DNA of 64,000 nucleotides from Flavobacteriales bacterium ALC-1 (GTDB lineage: Bacteria; Bacteroidota; Bacteroidia; Flavobacteriales; Flavobacteriaceae), in assembly GCA_000171875.1 (NCBI GenBank), contig ABHI01000004.1, positions 41,001 to 105,000 of the forward strand. Reading direction: 5' to 3'. Positions 30,887-40,205 of this stretch are shown here, piece after piece. How positions within the stretch are numbered: position 1 is the first letter of the stretch; each line of letters starts with the position of its first letter. The translations under genes and the position numbers were made by a program. The notes under the pieces were generated by a model that was given only the letters and a program-made list of their open reading frames with translations, was not told the origin of the DNA and searched no databases.

Positions 30887-31490
30887 AACTCTAATTTTCG
30901 ATTTTGGTGATGTCTTCATCAATCTAGACAAGCATGGTGCTATGCAAAATGCTTTAGACCATTTTGGACTAGATACTTTTGATAGTGATATGCTTGAAAT
31001 CAATATTCAGTATGAAATCGGTAAGATTTCTACATTAGAATTTATTGATTTTTATACATCAAAGTTTCCAAATTTAGATCAATCAATTATTATTGATGCT
31101 TGGAACTATATTATTAAAGACTTCCCTAAATACCGATTAGACTTTATTAAACGTCTTGCGAAAGAGAAGAATTTTAAGCTAATTCTATTGAGTAACACAA
31201 ATGATATGCATATTGACTTTATAAAACAGAATGTGTCTTTCTATAATGAGTTTAAAAGCTGTTTTGATGTCTTTTATCTATCACAAGAAATTCACTTAAG
31301 AAAACCTAATGTAGATATTTTTGAATTTGTTTTAGAAGAAAATAAACTCATTGCAAACCAATGCCTCTTCATTGATGACACAAAAGACAATACAGATACT
31401 GCTAAGCAATTAGGTTTTCAAACTTGGAATATTGACGAAACTAAAGAGGATGTCATTGATCTATTTAAAATTAAAAACCAACTCTTTTGA
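30873..31490 (+). CDS. HAD-family hydrolase (HAD-IA)
   Basis: A 205-residue phosphatase-like protein. Motif I is IFDFGDVFINLD, with the nucleophile Asp as the first D and GD instead of the usual GG/GT V following. Motif II is LLSNTND, and motifs III/IV are LRKPNVDIF and CLFIDDTKDN. The substrate is unknown. Genomic coupling to ribD (14-bp overlap) suggests, but does not prove, that it could be the missing dephosphorylation enzyme of riboflavin synthesis. Confidence 0.88.
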   Translation: MSKIKTLIFDFGDVFINLDKHGAMQNALDHFGLDTFDSDMLEINIQYEIGKISTLEFIDFYTSKFPNLDQSIIIDAWNYIIKDFPKYRLDFIKRLAKEKNFKLILLSNTNDMHIDFIKQNVSFYNEFKSCFDVFYLSQEIHLRKPNVDIFEFVLEENKLIANQCLFIDDTKDNTDTAKQLGFQTWNIDETKEDVIDLFKIKNQLF

Positions 31491-32338
31491 TTTATTTATT
31501 GCTTAGCGTACTATCATCGACTGCAATCTTTGTGCTTTTCAAACTCTTTAGTAAGTATATGGTTAATACATTACAAGCTATTGTTGTTAATTATATTACA
31601 GCATTTGCTTGTGGTTTTTTTCTATATGATGACCAAATTATATTTTTAGAGATCATAGAAACTAATTGGTTTAAAGCTGCTATTGGTTTAGGGTTTTTAT
31701 TTATAACGATATTTAATGTTATGGCGCTTACAGCTCAAAAAAACGGTCTTTCTGTTGTTTCTGTAGCTAGTAAAATGAGTGTTATAATTCCTATTGTTTT
31801 TGGAATCTATGTATATAATGAAAATGCTGGAATTCAAAAAATAACAGGAATTATTTTGGCTTTAGTTGCAGTTTACCTAACCTCTTTAAAACAAAGAAGT
31901 GATACGGATTTATCACAAGCAATATATTTACCAATTATCCTATTTGTTGGATCTGGCATTATTGACACTTCAGTGAATCATTTTGCACCAAAAGGCCATA
32001 TGCAATTATTTTTAGCTGTAATTTTTGGAATGGCTGGTGTTCTTGGAGCTATCATTTTAATCTATAAATCAATAATTCAAAAAGATTATTTCAGATTAAA
32101 AAGTGTTCCTTTTGGTATTGTTTTAGGTGTAGCAAATTATTGCTCCATGTATTTTCTGCTTAAAGCATTACGCGTAGATGGATTTGAAAGCTCTTCAGTA
32201 TTCACCATTAATAATGTTGCTATTGTTGCAATCTCAACATTAATAGGTCTACTGTTGTTTAAAGAACATATTTCTAATAAAAACTGGGCCGGTATTTTAA
32301 TCGCTATTGTTTCTATTATATTGGTTACCCTTTTATAA
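31487..32338 (+). CDS. DMT/EamA-like transporter
   Basis: A 283-residue protein with about ten hydrophobic helices in two repeats, the layout of drug/metabolite transporters of the EamA type. The start is TTG at 31487 (IYLLLSVLSSTAIFVLF), overlapping the HAD stop by 4 bp (TTGA). The substrate cannot be inferred. Linkage to ribD and the HAD gene could point to a flavin or nucleotide precursor, but that is speculation. Confidence 0.82.
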   Translation: MIYLLLSVLSSTAIFVLFKLFSKYMVNTLQAIVVNYITAFACGFFLYDDQIIFLEIIETNWFKAAIGLGFLFITIFNVMALTAQKNGLSVVSVASKMSVIIPIVFGIYVYNENAGIQKITGIILALVAVYLTSLKQRSDTDLSQAIYLPIILFVGSGIIDTSVNHFAPKGHMQLFLAVIFGMAGVLGAIILIYKSIIQKDYFRLKSVPFGIVLGVANYCSMYFLLKALRVDGFESSSVFTINNVAIVAISTLIGLLLFKEHISNKNWAGILIAIVSIILVTLL

Positions 32339-32365
32339 TGAGAGTAATAATTCTATTAGTTTAAT

Positions 32366-33958
32366 TTAATCTTTTACAATTTTAATCATTTCAGAATTTT
32401 CACCTACCGAAATCTTTACAAGGTATAAACCATTTACTAATTTTTCTAGATTTATAAATTTAGAATTTGTTTTAGTTAACACAATTTTCCCTGTAAGGTC
32501 AAAAACTTCTATTTGATCTATCTGCTTATCAAAATTGAAATTTAAAAGGTCTCCTGTAGGGTTAGGGTATACCATTAGTGTATTAAAGTATGTATTTTCA
32601 ACTGACAAATTATTAATACAATTAACTGATATAGAATTCACATCTTCAATAATACCTGTGTTATTAAAAGTGACGCCATTAAAACCAACATAATTTTCAG
32701 GATATCTATTAGCTTTAAAAGAACCATTTCCAGTAGGTATATCAAATTGATCAAAATTATTCCCATCATTAACAGGGATCTCATAAACCCAAATTGCATT
32801 TCCAGAATTATCTATTTCTGATAACCTCCCTTTACCAGTTTCATTAATTAAGGCATTTCCGTTAGACATAATTTGCACTCCACTTCGAGTGGTTTCGAAT
32901 AATAACTCAGTCAAAATTGTACCGTCATAAGACCAGAAATAATCATTTGGCAAAAACTTACCAGAGTCTAAACTATATACCCCATTAGCATCATTTGGTT
33001 CAATTATATGAATAGAAGAAGCTGTTACATCTGTTCCATAGGCATCGTTACTAAATACTGATATTTTTCCTTCATGTACTCCATCGTCAACCCATTTTAC
33101 ATCATGTGGTCTTCCTATTTTTTTGTCTACTGCTGTTCCTTTATCATAAACTTCAGGATTTCCCCATCTCCAAAGAATATCTCCACCTTTTCCATAAGTC
33201 CCGCCAGAATGGGTAGCAGCCTGTGCAGTTGTAGTACTATGATCAATCACATAAACTTCATGCAAATGCCTTGAGGAAAAAATTATTTGATCTAAGTCAT
33301 CATTATAATCCATACCGTTAGCATGTACATAATCCACTGAACTAAAAGCATCATAATCCATATGCACTAATTGAGGATTATCTGCAACTACGCCAAAATT
33401 AGGTTTAGTGTTATCAAATTCTTGTACTAGATGATCTATCATTTTCCACTCCCAAACAATATTTGCAGAATTTGTGCCTACAGGTTGTATTTCGAGAACC
33501 CTTTCTAAAGTAAAACTAGACTCAATGAAGGATGTATCTTTTCCTAAAGCAAACATTTCTGTGTCAGTATAAACATCGCTAACCAAAACCAAAAAGTTTC
33601 CATTAGGCAAAGGCTCAATATCATGATGGATTCTGAAACCTAAGTCTGCTTCATAATTAATACTCCAAATCACATTATTATTCCAATCTCTTATGTCTGC
33701 AATAAATCTATTACTCTGTAATAAGTTTCCGTTTTCTAAAATATAAGCTGAAACACTTTTCTGAGTAGAAAAATCCCATTCGTTAACTACTTCCCCACAA
33801 TTATTGATTAGAAAAACTCTTTCATCAGATAAAGGATTAAATAAGGTATAGCCTCCTGACTTAGCTTCATTAACATCATCTAAAACCAAACCCACAGTTT
33901 CTTGAGCTATTGATAGATTAAAAGCTAATATTACAATTAAAAAAGTAGTCTTTTTCAT
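32366..33958 (-). CDS. Secreted arylsulfotransferase-like protein with T9SS sorting domain
   Basis: A 530-residue protein with a signal peptide ending near LSIAQ (residue 19) and a C-terminal type A sorting domain (VYPNPTGDLLNFNF ... NGLYLVKISVGENSEMIKIVKD). The central part is the arylsulfotransferase (ASST) beta-propeller type: HHDIEPLPNGNFLVLV, VHANGMDYN, GRPHDVKWVDDG and MSNGNALINETGKGR. It should be exported by T9SS. True sulfotransfer activity is unproven, because many related propellers have other roles. A TATATTTG -7 element lies at 33986-33993 (minus strand). Confidence 0.85.
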   Translation of the reverse strand: MKKTTFLIVILAFNLSIAQETVGLVLDDVNEAKSGGYTLFNPLSDERVFLINNCGEVVNEWDFSTQKSVSAYILENGNLLQSNRFIADIRDWNNNVIWSINYEADLGFRIHHDIEPLPNGNFLVLVSDVYTDTEMFALGKDTSFIESSFTLERVLEIQPVGTNSANIVWEWKMIDHLVQEFDNTKPNFGVVADNPQLVHMDYDAFSSVDYVHANGMDYNDDLDQIIFSSRHLHEVYVIDHSTTTAQAATHSGGTYGKGGDILWRWGNPEVYDKGTAVDKKIGRPHDVKWVDDGVHEGKISVFSNDAYGTDVTASSIHIIEPNDANGVYSLDSGKFLPNDYFWSYDGTILTELLFETTRSGVQIMSNGNALINETGKGRLSEIDNSGNAIWVYEIPVNDGNNFDQFDIPTGNGSFKANRYPENYVGFNGVTFNNTGIIEDVNSISVNCINNLSVENTYFNTLMVYPNPTGDLLNFNFDKQIDQIEVFDLTGKIVLTKTNSKFINLEKLVNGLYLVKISVGENSEMIKIVKD

Positions 33959-34135
33959 GCGTGCTAAATTTTTCTTTTTTTATTTCAAATATAACTAAAA
34001 TCGAATCGAGTTGCATTACTTTTCATGACAATTAACACATATTGCAAAGCAAATAAGGGCATTAATTACTACCCTATTTTCTAACCCGCAAATTGTATTC
34101 TCTTCTAAGTTTCAATTATATTAGCCCTATCAAGC

Positions 34136-34744
34136 ATGATAGAGAACGATATATATAAAACAATTAGAAAACCTGCTAAAGGTGAACTGTTTAAAGATAA
34201 GAACAGTAAATTTTACGGCTACGCTTTTCCTGTTACAGAAGAAAAACAGATAAAATCTCACCTTGAAGATTTAAAAAAGGAGCACTATTCAGCTAGGCAT
34301 TGGTGCTACTCTTATCAAATAGGCACTGAGACCATTAAATATAGAGCAAACGACGATGGTGAACCTAACAACTCAGCTGGCATGCCAATATATGGACAGA
34401 TACAATCTTATGACCTTACAAACATTCTGGTAGTTGTGATTAGATATTATGGTGGTGTAAAACTTGGTGTTGGTGGTTTAATAAATGCCTACAGGACTGG
34501 GGCAAAATTAGCATTAGAGACAGCTGAGATTATTGAAAAGACAATTAATAAAGAATTTCAACTAAAATTTGAATACAAAAACATGAGTAAAGTGATGAGA
34601 ATGTTGAAAGAAAATCAGATTGAAATCAAAAATCAGACGTTAGAACTAAACTGCTTGTTAGAAATATCTGTCAGAAAAAATGACAGTTCTAAAATTTTTA
34701 AGCTTTTTGATGCGTTTTTCGGAGTCGATATAGTTGAATTATAA
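34136..34744 (+). CDS. yigZ: YigZ/IMPACT family protein
   Basis: A 202-residue protein with an N-terminal UPF0029 (Impact) domain, including KFYGYAFPV, ARHWCYSYQIG, NDDGEPNNSAGMPI and YYGGVKLGVGGL, and a ferredoxin-like C-terminal domain. In eukaryotes IMPACT affects Gcn2 signalling; the bacterial role is unclear. It converges with the thioesterase gene, with 3 bp between the stops. Confidence 0.93.
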   Translation: MIENDIYKTIRKPAKGELFKDKNSKFYGYAFPVTEEKQIKSHLEDLKKEHYSARHWCYSYQIGTETIKYRANDDGEPNNSAGMPIYGQIQSYDLTNILVVVIRYYGGVKLGVGGLINAYRTGAKLALETAEIIEKTINKEFQLKFEYKNMSKVMRMLKENQIEIKNQTLELNCLLEISVRKNDSSKIFKLFDAFFGVDIVEL

Positions 34745-34747
34745 CGA

Positions 34748-35146
34748 TTAATTCTGCAGTTTGTCTAAAAGATATTTTGGACAACGCGTAGGTCTATTCT
34801 TATCCACATCTATAAAAGCCAAAATTGTATTGCCAGTTGCTAATAAAACATCAGATTGATTATGTATTTCATAATGAAACTCAATCGATGCAGTCGGCAT
34901 TTTTTTGAGTGTAGTTTTTACTTTAAGAACATCGTCGTAACGTGCTGAATTTTTGTAATTTATAGTTAATGAAATCACGGGCAACATAATGCCATCTGCT
35001 TCCATACCGCTGTAACTCAGCCCATATTCACGTAACCACTCTGTTCTACCAACTTCAAAATACACAGCATAGTTGGCGTGATAGACAACTCCCATTTGAT
35101 CAGTTTCCCCGTAGCGAACCCTTATTTTCGTTTCGTTAAATTTCAT
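34748..35146 (-). CDS. Acyl-CoA thioesterase (YbgC/4HBT family)
   Basis: A 132-residue hotdog-fold protein. The signature RYGETDQMGVVYHANYAVYFEVGRTEWLRE contains the catalytic Asp and the HANY motif of the 4-hydroxybenzoyl-CoA thioesterase family. It probably hydrolyses short acyl-CoA or acyl-ACP thioesters. It is divergent from dnaA, with a 199-bp region between them. Confidence 0.9.
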   Translation of the reverse strand: MKFNETKIRVRYGETDQMGVVYHANYAVYFEVGRTEWLREYGLSYSGMEADGIMLPVISLTINYKNSARYDDVLKVKTTLKKMPTASIEFHYEIHNQSDVLLATGNTILAFIDVDKNRPTRCPKYLLDKLQN

Positions 35147-35185
35147 AAATGATAGATTTGTTTAGGAAAAAATTCGTAATTTCCA

Positions 35186-35200
35186 CATGTTTTAAACATG
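35186..35200. repeat. Inverted repeat and near-match DnaA boxes upstream of dnaA
   Basis: CATGTTT-T-AAACATG at 35186-35200 is a perfect 7-bp-arm palindrome. It overlaps ATTTCCACA (35179-35187), one mismatch from TTWTNCACA. TTGTTCACA at 35251-35259 is another single-mismatch match. These may serve dnaA autoregulation. Two weak boxes are not enough to call an origin. Confidence 0.4.
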
Positions 35201-35282
35201 AGAAAAAAAATCTGAAAATTCAACATAAATTCATTTTTTTATTAAGAATTTTGTTCACATATTTGTCATATTCAAAACAACA

Positions 35283-35308
35283 AGAGAATCCTAATTCTCT
35301 TTTTTTTT
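35283..35308 (+). terminator. Intrinsic terminator within the dnaA leader
   Basis: AGAGAAT (35283-35289) pairs with ATTCTCT (35294-35300) around a CCTA loop, followed by eight Ts. It points in the dnaA direction and ends 38 bp before the dnaA ATG. No plus-strand gene lies upstream of it within reach; see the findings for attenuation. Confidence 0.75.
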
Positions 35309-35345
35309 GCTAATCTAACTAACAACGTAAAACTAAACTTAACGA

Positions 35346-36773
35346 ATGGAGATCACAGCGCAATCTGTATGGAGTAATTGTCTCGCTTTTATAAAAGATA
35401 ATATACAACCCCAAGCCTACAAAACTTGGTTTGAACCCATAGAAGCTGTTAAACTTTCCGGTAATGCTTTAAGCATTCAAGTTCCAAGTAAGTTTTTCTA
35501 CGAATGGTTAGAAGAACACTATGTTAAAATCTTAAAAGTTGCTCTCAATAAAGAGCTGGGTGAAGATGCTAAGCTGGTTTACGTTATTAAAATGGAAAAC
35601 ACTTATGGCAATAAGCAACCATTTACAGAAAAGATTCCAAGTTCAAATAGATCAGCGGTAAAGTCTCAAGATGTAGATGTTCCTTTTAACAATAAAAGCC
35701 CTGAGTTAAAAAACCCGTTTGTAATTCCTGGAATTAGAAATGTAAAAATTGAATCTCAACTTAATCCAAGTTATAGTTTCGAAAATTTCTTAGAAGGTGA
35801 TTCTAATAGATTAGCCCGAAATGCTGGTATTGCTGTAGCAAATAAACCTGGAGGCACTTCTTTTAATCCACTTTTAATATTTGGTGGTGTTGGCTTAGGA
35901 AAAACGCATTTAGCACATGCTATTGGAGTTGATATTAAAGATAAATATCCTGAAAAAACGGTTTTATATATTTCTGCTGAAAAATTCACACAGCAGTATA
36001 TAGATTCTGTAAAAAAGAATAATAGAAATGATTTTATTCATTTCTATCAAATTATAGATGTACTTATTATTGATGATGTACAATTCTTATCTGGTAAAAC
36101 AGGTACACAAGATGTATTCTTCCACATATTCAATCATTTACACCAAAACGGGAAGCAAGTTATTCTAACAAGTGACAAAGCACCTGTTGACATGCAAGAC
36201 ATTGAACAACGTTTACTATCACGTTTTAAATGGGGACTTTCAGCTGAATTGCAAACACCAGATTTTGAAACTAGAGTTTCTATTTTAAAGAATAAGCTCT
36301 ACAGAGATGGTGTAGAAATGCCAGACGAAATTGTTGAATACGTTGCTAAACATATTAAAACAAATGTTAGAGAATTAGAAGGCGCTATCATATCATTAAT
36401 TGCGCAATCATCTTTCAATAAAAAAGAAATCACAATTAACCTTGCTAAAGATATAGTAGAGAAGTTTGTTAAGAACACTAAGCGTGAAGTGTCTATAGAT
36501 TATATTCAGAAAGTAGTTTCTGATTACTTCCAAATGGATGTTAACACTCTACAATCTAAAACACGTAAGCGCCATATTGTACAAGCACGTCAGTTAGCCA
36601 TGTTCTTTGCTAAAAAATACACAAAAGCATCTTTAGCTAGTATTGGTTCTCAAATTGGACAACGTGATCATGCTACTGTATTACATGCTTGTAAGACTGT
36701 AGATAATTTATCTTCAACAGATAAACAATTTAGAAAGTATGTTGAAGACCTTGCTAAAAAACTAGCACTTTAA
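35346..36773 (+). CDS. dnaA: Chromosomal replication initiator protein DnaA
   Basis: A 475-residue DnaA. Domain I is at the N-terminus (WSNCLAFIKDNIQPQAYKTW). The AAA+ domain has Walker A GGVGLGKTHLAHA, Walker B VLIIDDVQF, and arginine-rich sensor segments. The C-terminal DNA-binding helix-turn-helix has the DnaA signature GQRDHATVLHA. It is followed after 10 bp by the tyrosine phosphatase gene. The 199-bp leader contains an inverted repeat and a terminator hairpin. Confidence 0.98.
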   Translation: MEITAQSVWSNCLAFIKDNIQPQAYKTWFEPIEAVKLSGNALSIQVPSKFFYEWLEEHYVKILKVALNKELGEDAKLVYVIKMENTYGNKQPFTEKIPSSNRSAVKSQDVDVPFNNKSPELKNPFVIPGIRNVKIESQLNPSYSFENFLEGDSNRLARNAGIAVANKPGGTSFNPLLIFGGVGLGKTHLAHAIGVDIKDKYPEKTVLYISAEKFTQQYIDSVKKNNRNDFIHFYQIIDVLIIDDVQFLSGKTGTQDVFFHIFNHLHQNGKQVILTSDKAPVDMQDIEQRLLSRFKWGLSAELQTPDFETRVSILKNKLYRDGVEMPDEIVEYVAKHIKTNVRELEGAIISLIAQSSFNKKEITINLAKDIVEKFVKNTKREVSIDYIQKVVSDYFQMDVNTLQSKTRKRHIVQARQLAMFFAKKYTKASLASIGSQIGQRDHATVLHACKTVDNLSSTDKQFRKYVEDLAKKLAL

Positions 36774-36783
36774 ACCATAAAAC

Positions 36784-37248
36784 ATGACTCGTATTTTAAT
36801 GGTGTGTTTAGGTAATATTTGCCGTTCACCATTGGCTCATGGTATTCTACAATCTAAACTTTCTGAGAATCATTTTTATGTAGATTCTGCTGGTACAGCA
36901 GCTTACCATATTGGTAAAAAACCAGATTATCGCTCAGTTGAAGTCGCAAAAAAGTATAATTTAGATATTAGCAAGCAAAAGGCAAGGCAATTTAAAGCTC
37001 GCGATTTTGACAGCTTTGACTATATTTTTGCTATGGACCAATCTAACTATTCTAATATTATCAGTTTAGCCAGAGATAATAGAGATATTGGTAAAGTAAA
37101 ATTGTTTCTTGAAGACAACACATCTATAATAAATAAAAATGTACCTGATCCTTATTATGGTGATGATGATGGCTTTGAAAGAGTTTATACTTTAATTGAA
37201 ACTACATGTGAATTAATAGCCCAAAAGTTGTTATCGAACACAGGGTAA
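36784..37248 (+). CDS. Low-molecular-weight protein tyrosine phosphatase
   Basis: A 154-residue protein with the P-loop CLGNICRSP (nucleophile C8, R14) at the N-terminus and the general-acid DPYYGDDDGFE near residue 117. Family members dephosphorylate protein tyrosine, often in exopolysaccharide control. No tyrosine kinase gene is visible in the window. It lies 10 bp downstream of dnaA. Confidence 0.94.
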   Translation: MTRILMVCLGNICRSPLAHGILQSKLSENHFYVDSAGTAAYHIGKKPDYRSVEVAKKYNLDISKQKARQFKARDFDSFDYIFAMDQSNYSNIISLARDNRDIGKVKLFLEDNTSIINKNVPDPYYGDDDGFERVYTLIETTCELIAQKLLSNTG

Positions 37249-37310
37249 TACAACCTTCTTATTTTGTTTTTTGTATTTTAGTAGCTCTCAAATCACAAAA
37301 AACTACAGCT

Positions 37311-38717
37311 ATGAAAACTTTAGCCACTTTAGTATTCACAATAAGTTTTCTATATTCTTTTGCACAAGATTTAGACTTAGAATTAATTGCTTCAAATTTT
37401 GATAGACCTGTGAGTATAAAAAATTCTGGTGATGGCAGGCTTTTTATTGCCGAACAAGATGGTGTCATAAAAATTATTGGAGAAGATGGCACAATTCAAA
37501 ATGGGTCTTTTTTAGATATTAATGATCGTGTTATAAACTCAGGAAACGAAAGAGGGTTATTAGGTTTGGCGTTTCACCCAAACCATGAAACTAATGGATA
37601 TTTTTATGTCAATTATATTAACAACTCTGGTAATACCGTAATTTCTAGGTTTACTTTGCAATGGCCAAACCCTTCATTAGCAAACCCAAATTCAGAATTA
37701 GAAATTCTTACGTATAGCCAACCTTTTGACAATCACAACGGAGGTGATATGGCATTTGGACCAGATGGTTATTTATATATTTCTTCTGGTGATGGTGGCT
37801 CTGGTGGTGATCCACAAAACAACAGTCAAAACACATCTAATTTATTGGGTAAAATACTACGAATTGATATCAATTCTACAACTGCTACTGAAAATTATGT
37901 GATTCCTCCAGACAACCCTTTTGCTGGTAGCACTAGTGCTAGAGAAGAAATTTGGGCGTATGGTTTGAGAAACCCATGGAAGTTTTCTTTTGATCGTATG
38001 AATGGTGATATATGGATTGCTGATGTTGGACAAGATGATTATGAAGAAATTAATAGAGCTTCAGGTTCTGATGGAGGATTAAATTATGGCTGGAGATGCT
38101 ACGAAGGCAATGCAGTTTTTAACTCAAATAATTGTCCTAACTCAAACACATTAACATTTCCTGTTTCTGCATATAATCATTTTACTGATGGGCAATTTAA
38201 ATGCTCTATCACAGGAGGTTATAGATATAGAGGTACAAATTATCCAAATTTTGAGGGCAGGTACTTTTTTGCAGATGCATGTAGTCAAGAAATCGGATAC
38301 CTTATATACAACGATGTTAACGATACTTGGTCTAAAACATTTCAGCAATTTTCTGGAAGTTTAGTTGCTTTTGGAGAAGATAATATTGGAGAGCTTTATG
38401 TTTCTACATTAGGAGGAGATATCTATAAACTTGTAGATAATACACTTAGTCAAGGAGACAACCTCTTAAACTCTATTTCCGTATATCCAAATCCAACAAA
38501 AAACCAATTTAATATTAGCTTTGGGAACTTTAATACTTCTTTAGCTTCTTTTAAAATTGCTATTTACGATTTGCATGGTAAAATTGTAAAAAACGTGAAT
38601 CGAAATACAGATACAATTCAAAAAATAAACACATCTGACCTCTCAACAGGAATTTATGTACTAAAAGTCAGTATAGGTAACGGAGAGCAAAGTATCCATA
38701 AACTAGTTATAAATTAA
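37311..38717 (+). CDS. PQQ-dependent sugar dehydrogenase-like protein with T9SS sorting domain
   Basis: A 468-residue secreted protein with a signal peptide ending near LYSFAQ (residue 19). The six-bladed propeller of the glucose/sorbosone dehydrogenase family shows GDGRLFIAEQDGVIKI, RGLLGLAFHPNH, FDNHNGGDMAFGPDGYLYIS, SGDGGSGGDP and WRCYEG. A type A sorting domain follows (VYPNPTKNQFNISFG ... STGIYVLKV). It probably oxidises a sugar outside the cell using PQQ; the substrate is unknown. It overlaps the following methylase gene by one base. Confidence 0.88.
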   Translation: MKTLATLVFTISFLYSFAQDLDLELIASNFDRPVSIKNSGDGRLFIAEQDGVIKIIGEDGTIQNGSFLDINDRVINSGNERGLLGLAFHPNHETNGYFYVNYINNSGNTVISRFTLQWPNPSLANPNSELEILTYSQPFDNHNGGDMAFGPDGYLYISSGDGGSGGDPQNNSQNTSNLLGKILRIDINSTTATENYVIPPDNPFAGSTSAREEIWAYGLRNPWKFSFDRMNGDIWIADVGQDDYEEINRASGSDGGLNYGWRCYEGNAVFNSNNCPNSNTLTFPVSAYNHFTDGQFKCSITGGYRYRGTNYPNFEGRYFFADACSQEIGYLIYNDVNDTWSKTFQQFSGSLVAFGEDNIGELYVSTLGGDIYKLVDNTLSQGDNLLNSISVYPNPTKNQFNISFGNFNTSLASFKIAIYDLHGKIVKNVNRNTDTIQKINTSDLSTGIYVLKVSIGNGEQSIHKLVIN

Positions 38718-39433
38718 TGAGTGACATAAAAGGAAAACTATACTTAGTGCCAACCCGATTAGGTGACAATCCACCTCTTGAGGTTTTACCAATTTCAATT
38801 AAAAAAATAATAGAGGATCTTGATAATTACATTGTTGAAAACGAAAAAACTGCACGTCGGTTTATAAAGCGCGTTTCACCAAGTAAGTCTCAACCTTCAC
38901 TAAAATTACAAGTATTAAATAAATATACTTCAGAAACTGAACGTAACACCTATCTTAATCCATGTTTAAAAGGTGTTTCTGTTGGTTTATTGTCTGAAGC
39001 TGGTTGTCCAGCTATTGCAGATCCTGGTGCTGATATTGTGAGTTTAGCACATCAAATGGATATAAAGGTTATACCGCTTGTTGGACCTTCTTCAATTTTA
39101 TTAGCCTTAATGGGTTCTGGTATGAATGGACAAGGTTTTACTTTTAATGGCTACTTACCTATAGACAAAAGCGAGCGCAAATCTAAATTAAAAGCTCTAG
39201 AGCGTCTGTCTTCAGAATATAATCAAGCTCAAATTTTCATAGAAACACCATACAGAAATATGAAGATGTTAGAAGATTTAGCAAATACTTTGCAACCAAA
39301 TACTAGAGTTTGTGTAGCTTGTGATTTGACCTTACCAACAGAGTTTATAAAAACTAAACCTGCAAAGGATTGGAAACATAACAAAGAGGATCTACATAAA
39401 AGACCAGCTATATTTATTATCCAAAAAGATTAA
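38717..39433 (+). CDS. RsmI-like SAM-dependent methyltransferase (tetrapyrrole methylase family)
   Basis: A 238-residue member of the tetrapyrrole methylase family resembling RsmI, which 2'-O-methylates 16S rRNA C1402. Motifs are KGVSVGLLSEAGCPAIADPGADIV, GPSSILLALMGSGM and FIETPYRNMKM. It lacks the C-terminal extension of E. coli RsmI. Exact rRNA specificity is inferred from similarity. Its stop overlaps the next minus-strand gene's stop by 4 bp. Confidence 0.85.
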   Translation: MSDIKGKLYLVPTRLGDNPPLEVLPISIKKIIEDLDNYIVENEKTARRFIKRVSPSKSQPSLKLQVLNKYTSETERNTYLNPCLKGVSVGLLSEAGCPAIADPGADIVSLAHQMDIKVIPLVGPSSILLALMGSGMNGQGFTFNGYLPIDKSERKSKLKALERLSSEYNQAQIFIETPYRNMKMLEDLANTLQPNTRVCVACDLTLPTEFIKTKPAKDWKHNKEDLHKRPAIFIIQKD

Positions 39434-40086
39434 GGAGTAACCTTTGCTTTCTTATCAGCAACAATTACTGAGGTATCGTAACCAGAAAACTTTTTCATGT
39501 AATGCTTTACAGTAGAGCCATAAGCGTCTGAAAAATTACTTCCTCCGAAACTACGTAAGAATTTTTTAACACTACCCGGACCAGCTAAATGAGCAGCAGC
39601 CAAAATACCGGATTCTGTTACTTTAACCCCACCTATTTGTTGTCCTTCAAAACGTTTAATATCTTTTCTTAGTACCCATTTGTTGCGTTCTGCATTTGCT
39701 ATAAATGCCTTTTCTTGCAACTCTGGATTGTATAAAAATTGATTTGGTGTATAGATTCCTATAAGTTTCAAAGTTTCAGAACCAAATTGATATTTTCCTA
39801 AGTAACCTAAAGTATTTACCGTAAAATAATTCCCTCTAGACTCTTTAAATGCTAATGCTTCTTTAAACCCCTGAAAAGATTTACCTAAATGAAGCGTGAA
39901 CATATTTTCATTTGTAGATTGCTCTTCTGCAACCATAGCCAAATCTTCAGATATATTATAATTAAGATCCAATCCTTCTGTAGAATATATCTCAGGATTA
40001 AGTGTAGAATCAGGATATAAAGCCATTGCAATTAAAAAACAAATTGCAAATGGTAAAACCACATTTTTAATTCTATTTTTATTCAT
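39430..40086 (-). CDS. Lysozyme-like exported protein (possible peptidoglycan lytic enzyme)
   Basis: The 218-residue protein has an N-terminal signal/anchor (NVVLPFAICFLIAMALYPDS) and a domain with FKEALAFKESRGNYFTVN followed by GYLGKYQFG. This resembles the catalytic Glu region of lysozyme-like transglycosylases. The best candidate acid is the Glu in FKESRGNY. The start at 40086 (MNKNRIKN) is preferred over 40122, which adds twelve residues before the signal. The substrate is inferred only from fold similarity. Confidence 0.65.
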   Translation of the reverse strand: MNKNRIKNVVLPFAICFLIAMALYPDSTLNPEIYSTEGLDLNYNISEDLAMVAEEQSTNENMFTLHLGKSFQGFKEALAFKESRGNYFTVNTLGYLGKYQFGSETLKLIGIYTPNQFLYNPELQEKAFIANAERNKWVLRKDIKRFEGQQIGGVKVTESGILAAAHLAGPGSVKKFLRSFGGSNFSDAYGSTVKHYMKKFSGYDTSVIVADKKAKVTP

Positions 40087-40205
40087 TTTAGCTAACCTTT
40101 TATAGTAAAATATTTTCCCCAAAATAGTCTTACTAAATTCGCGTGCAAATATACGACATATTTCTAAATATTGAAAATCAACCGATTAAGTGTTAAAATT
40201 TTAAC

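Noticed and set aside
35147..35345. Chromosomal origin (oriC) next to dnaA
   Set aside because: Only two one-mismatch DnaA boxes and no box cluster or unwinding element are visible. The evidence is insufficient.
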